Assembly (NCBI GenBank): GCA_907163375.1
Contig: CAJQUW010003622.1
Span: forward strand, 434,001-498,000
Reading direction: 5' to 3'
Length of the DNA: 64,000 nucleotides
Source of the DNA: Prostheceraeus crozeri
Taxonomy: Eukaryota > Platyhelminthes > Polycladida > Euryleptidae
Positions 63,821 through 64,000 of this stretch are shown here, piece after piece. The position numbers and the translations under genes are program-made. Every line of letters starts with the position of its first letter. Within the stretch, counting starts at the first letter, position 1. The notes beneath the pieces were generated by a model, which saw only the letters and a program-made list of their open reading frames with translations, made no database searches and was not told where the DNA came from.

Positions 63821-64000
63821 TGAGATGCGAATGAATCGATTAATAAACTGACAGAAGAAAGAAATTCAGTGTGCGAATAACGTGATTTTTGATGAAAGAA
63901 AAATAAACGACGATAAAAATTATATCATGAAATCTGATTAATGGTCCATGTTAAAAAAGGAAATCAAACATTCTGTGATAAGAACGAAATGTGGTCGGGT

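Larger units (their letters stand above)
61507..64000. other. non-coding stretch upstream of the coiled-coil gene
   Basis: Should contain the promoter and 5' exon(s) of the leftward coiled-coil gene, but I cannot point to them. Apart from the two simple repeats near 63420 and 63800 nothing is recognised. Confidence 0.45.

Overview
This is AT-rich animal nuclear DNA, probably from an invertebrate. The evidence is widely spaced exons with GT-AG borders, long introns full of transposons, and a Polinton of the kind found in metazoan genomes. I cannot name the species.

Layout. (1) 1-12633: mostly non-coding. It holds two isolated exon candidates on the minus strand (2826-2936 and 12092-12194) and a 0.72-kb tandem duplication (4250-8338) whose second copy is split by a 2.6-kb transposon with 17-bp inverted ends. 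(2) 12640-36554: a 23.9-kb Polinton/Maverick flanked by a perfect 6-bp target duplication (GACTCA). Its inverted ends are built from ~279-bp tandem units. It carries a family B polymerase, an integrase with a chromodomain, a packaging ATPase, an adenain-like protease, a capsid candidate, basic core-like proteins, two paralogous 'WEVGV' proteins, two small RING-like proteins, a nuclease-like protein and, most unusually, a two-repeat TBP-like protein beside a pair of possibly PC4-like genes. It looks young and nearly whole, with a few probable breaks. (3) 38274-61506: a host gene on the minus strand. Six coding exons join in frame into a 424-residue coiled-coil protein, including a 27-bp micro-exon. 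I do not recognise the family. (4) The introns of that gene hold a dead mariner, a piggyBac inserted inside another piggyBac, tRNA-like SINE heads, two large fold-back sequences, two LINE relics (one split by a hAT element with a perfect 8-bp target duplication) and a decayed Tc1/mariner-like relic. (5) 61507-64000: intergenic sequence with microsatellites.

How the Polinton parts fit. The terminal repeats enclose a left-to-right block coding for packaging, integration and capsid functions, a leftward polymerase gene, and a variable right arm. Two promoters, at the left end and for the polymerase, share one layout: two CCAAT boxes 17 bp apart, then about 18 bp to a TATA box. Several gaps in the capsid-side block instead carry an ATGCAAA motif 29-46 bp before the start codon. 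With a TBP-like gene inside the element, this suggests its own promoter-recognition module; that last step is inference.

Main limits: all domain calls come from reading translations by eye, without database or structure searches.
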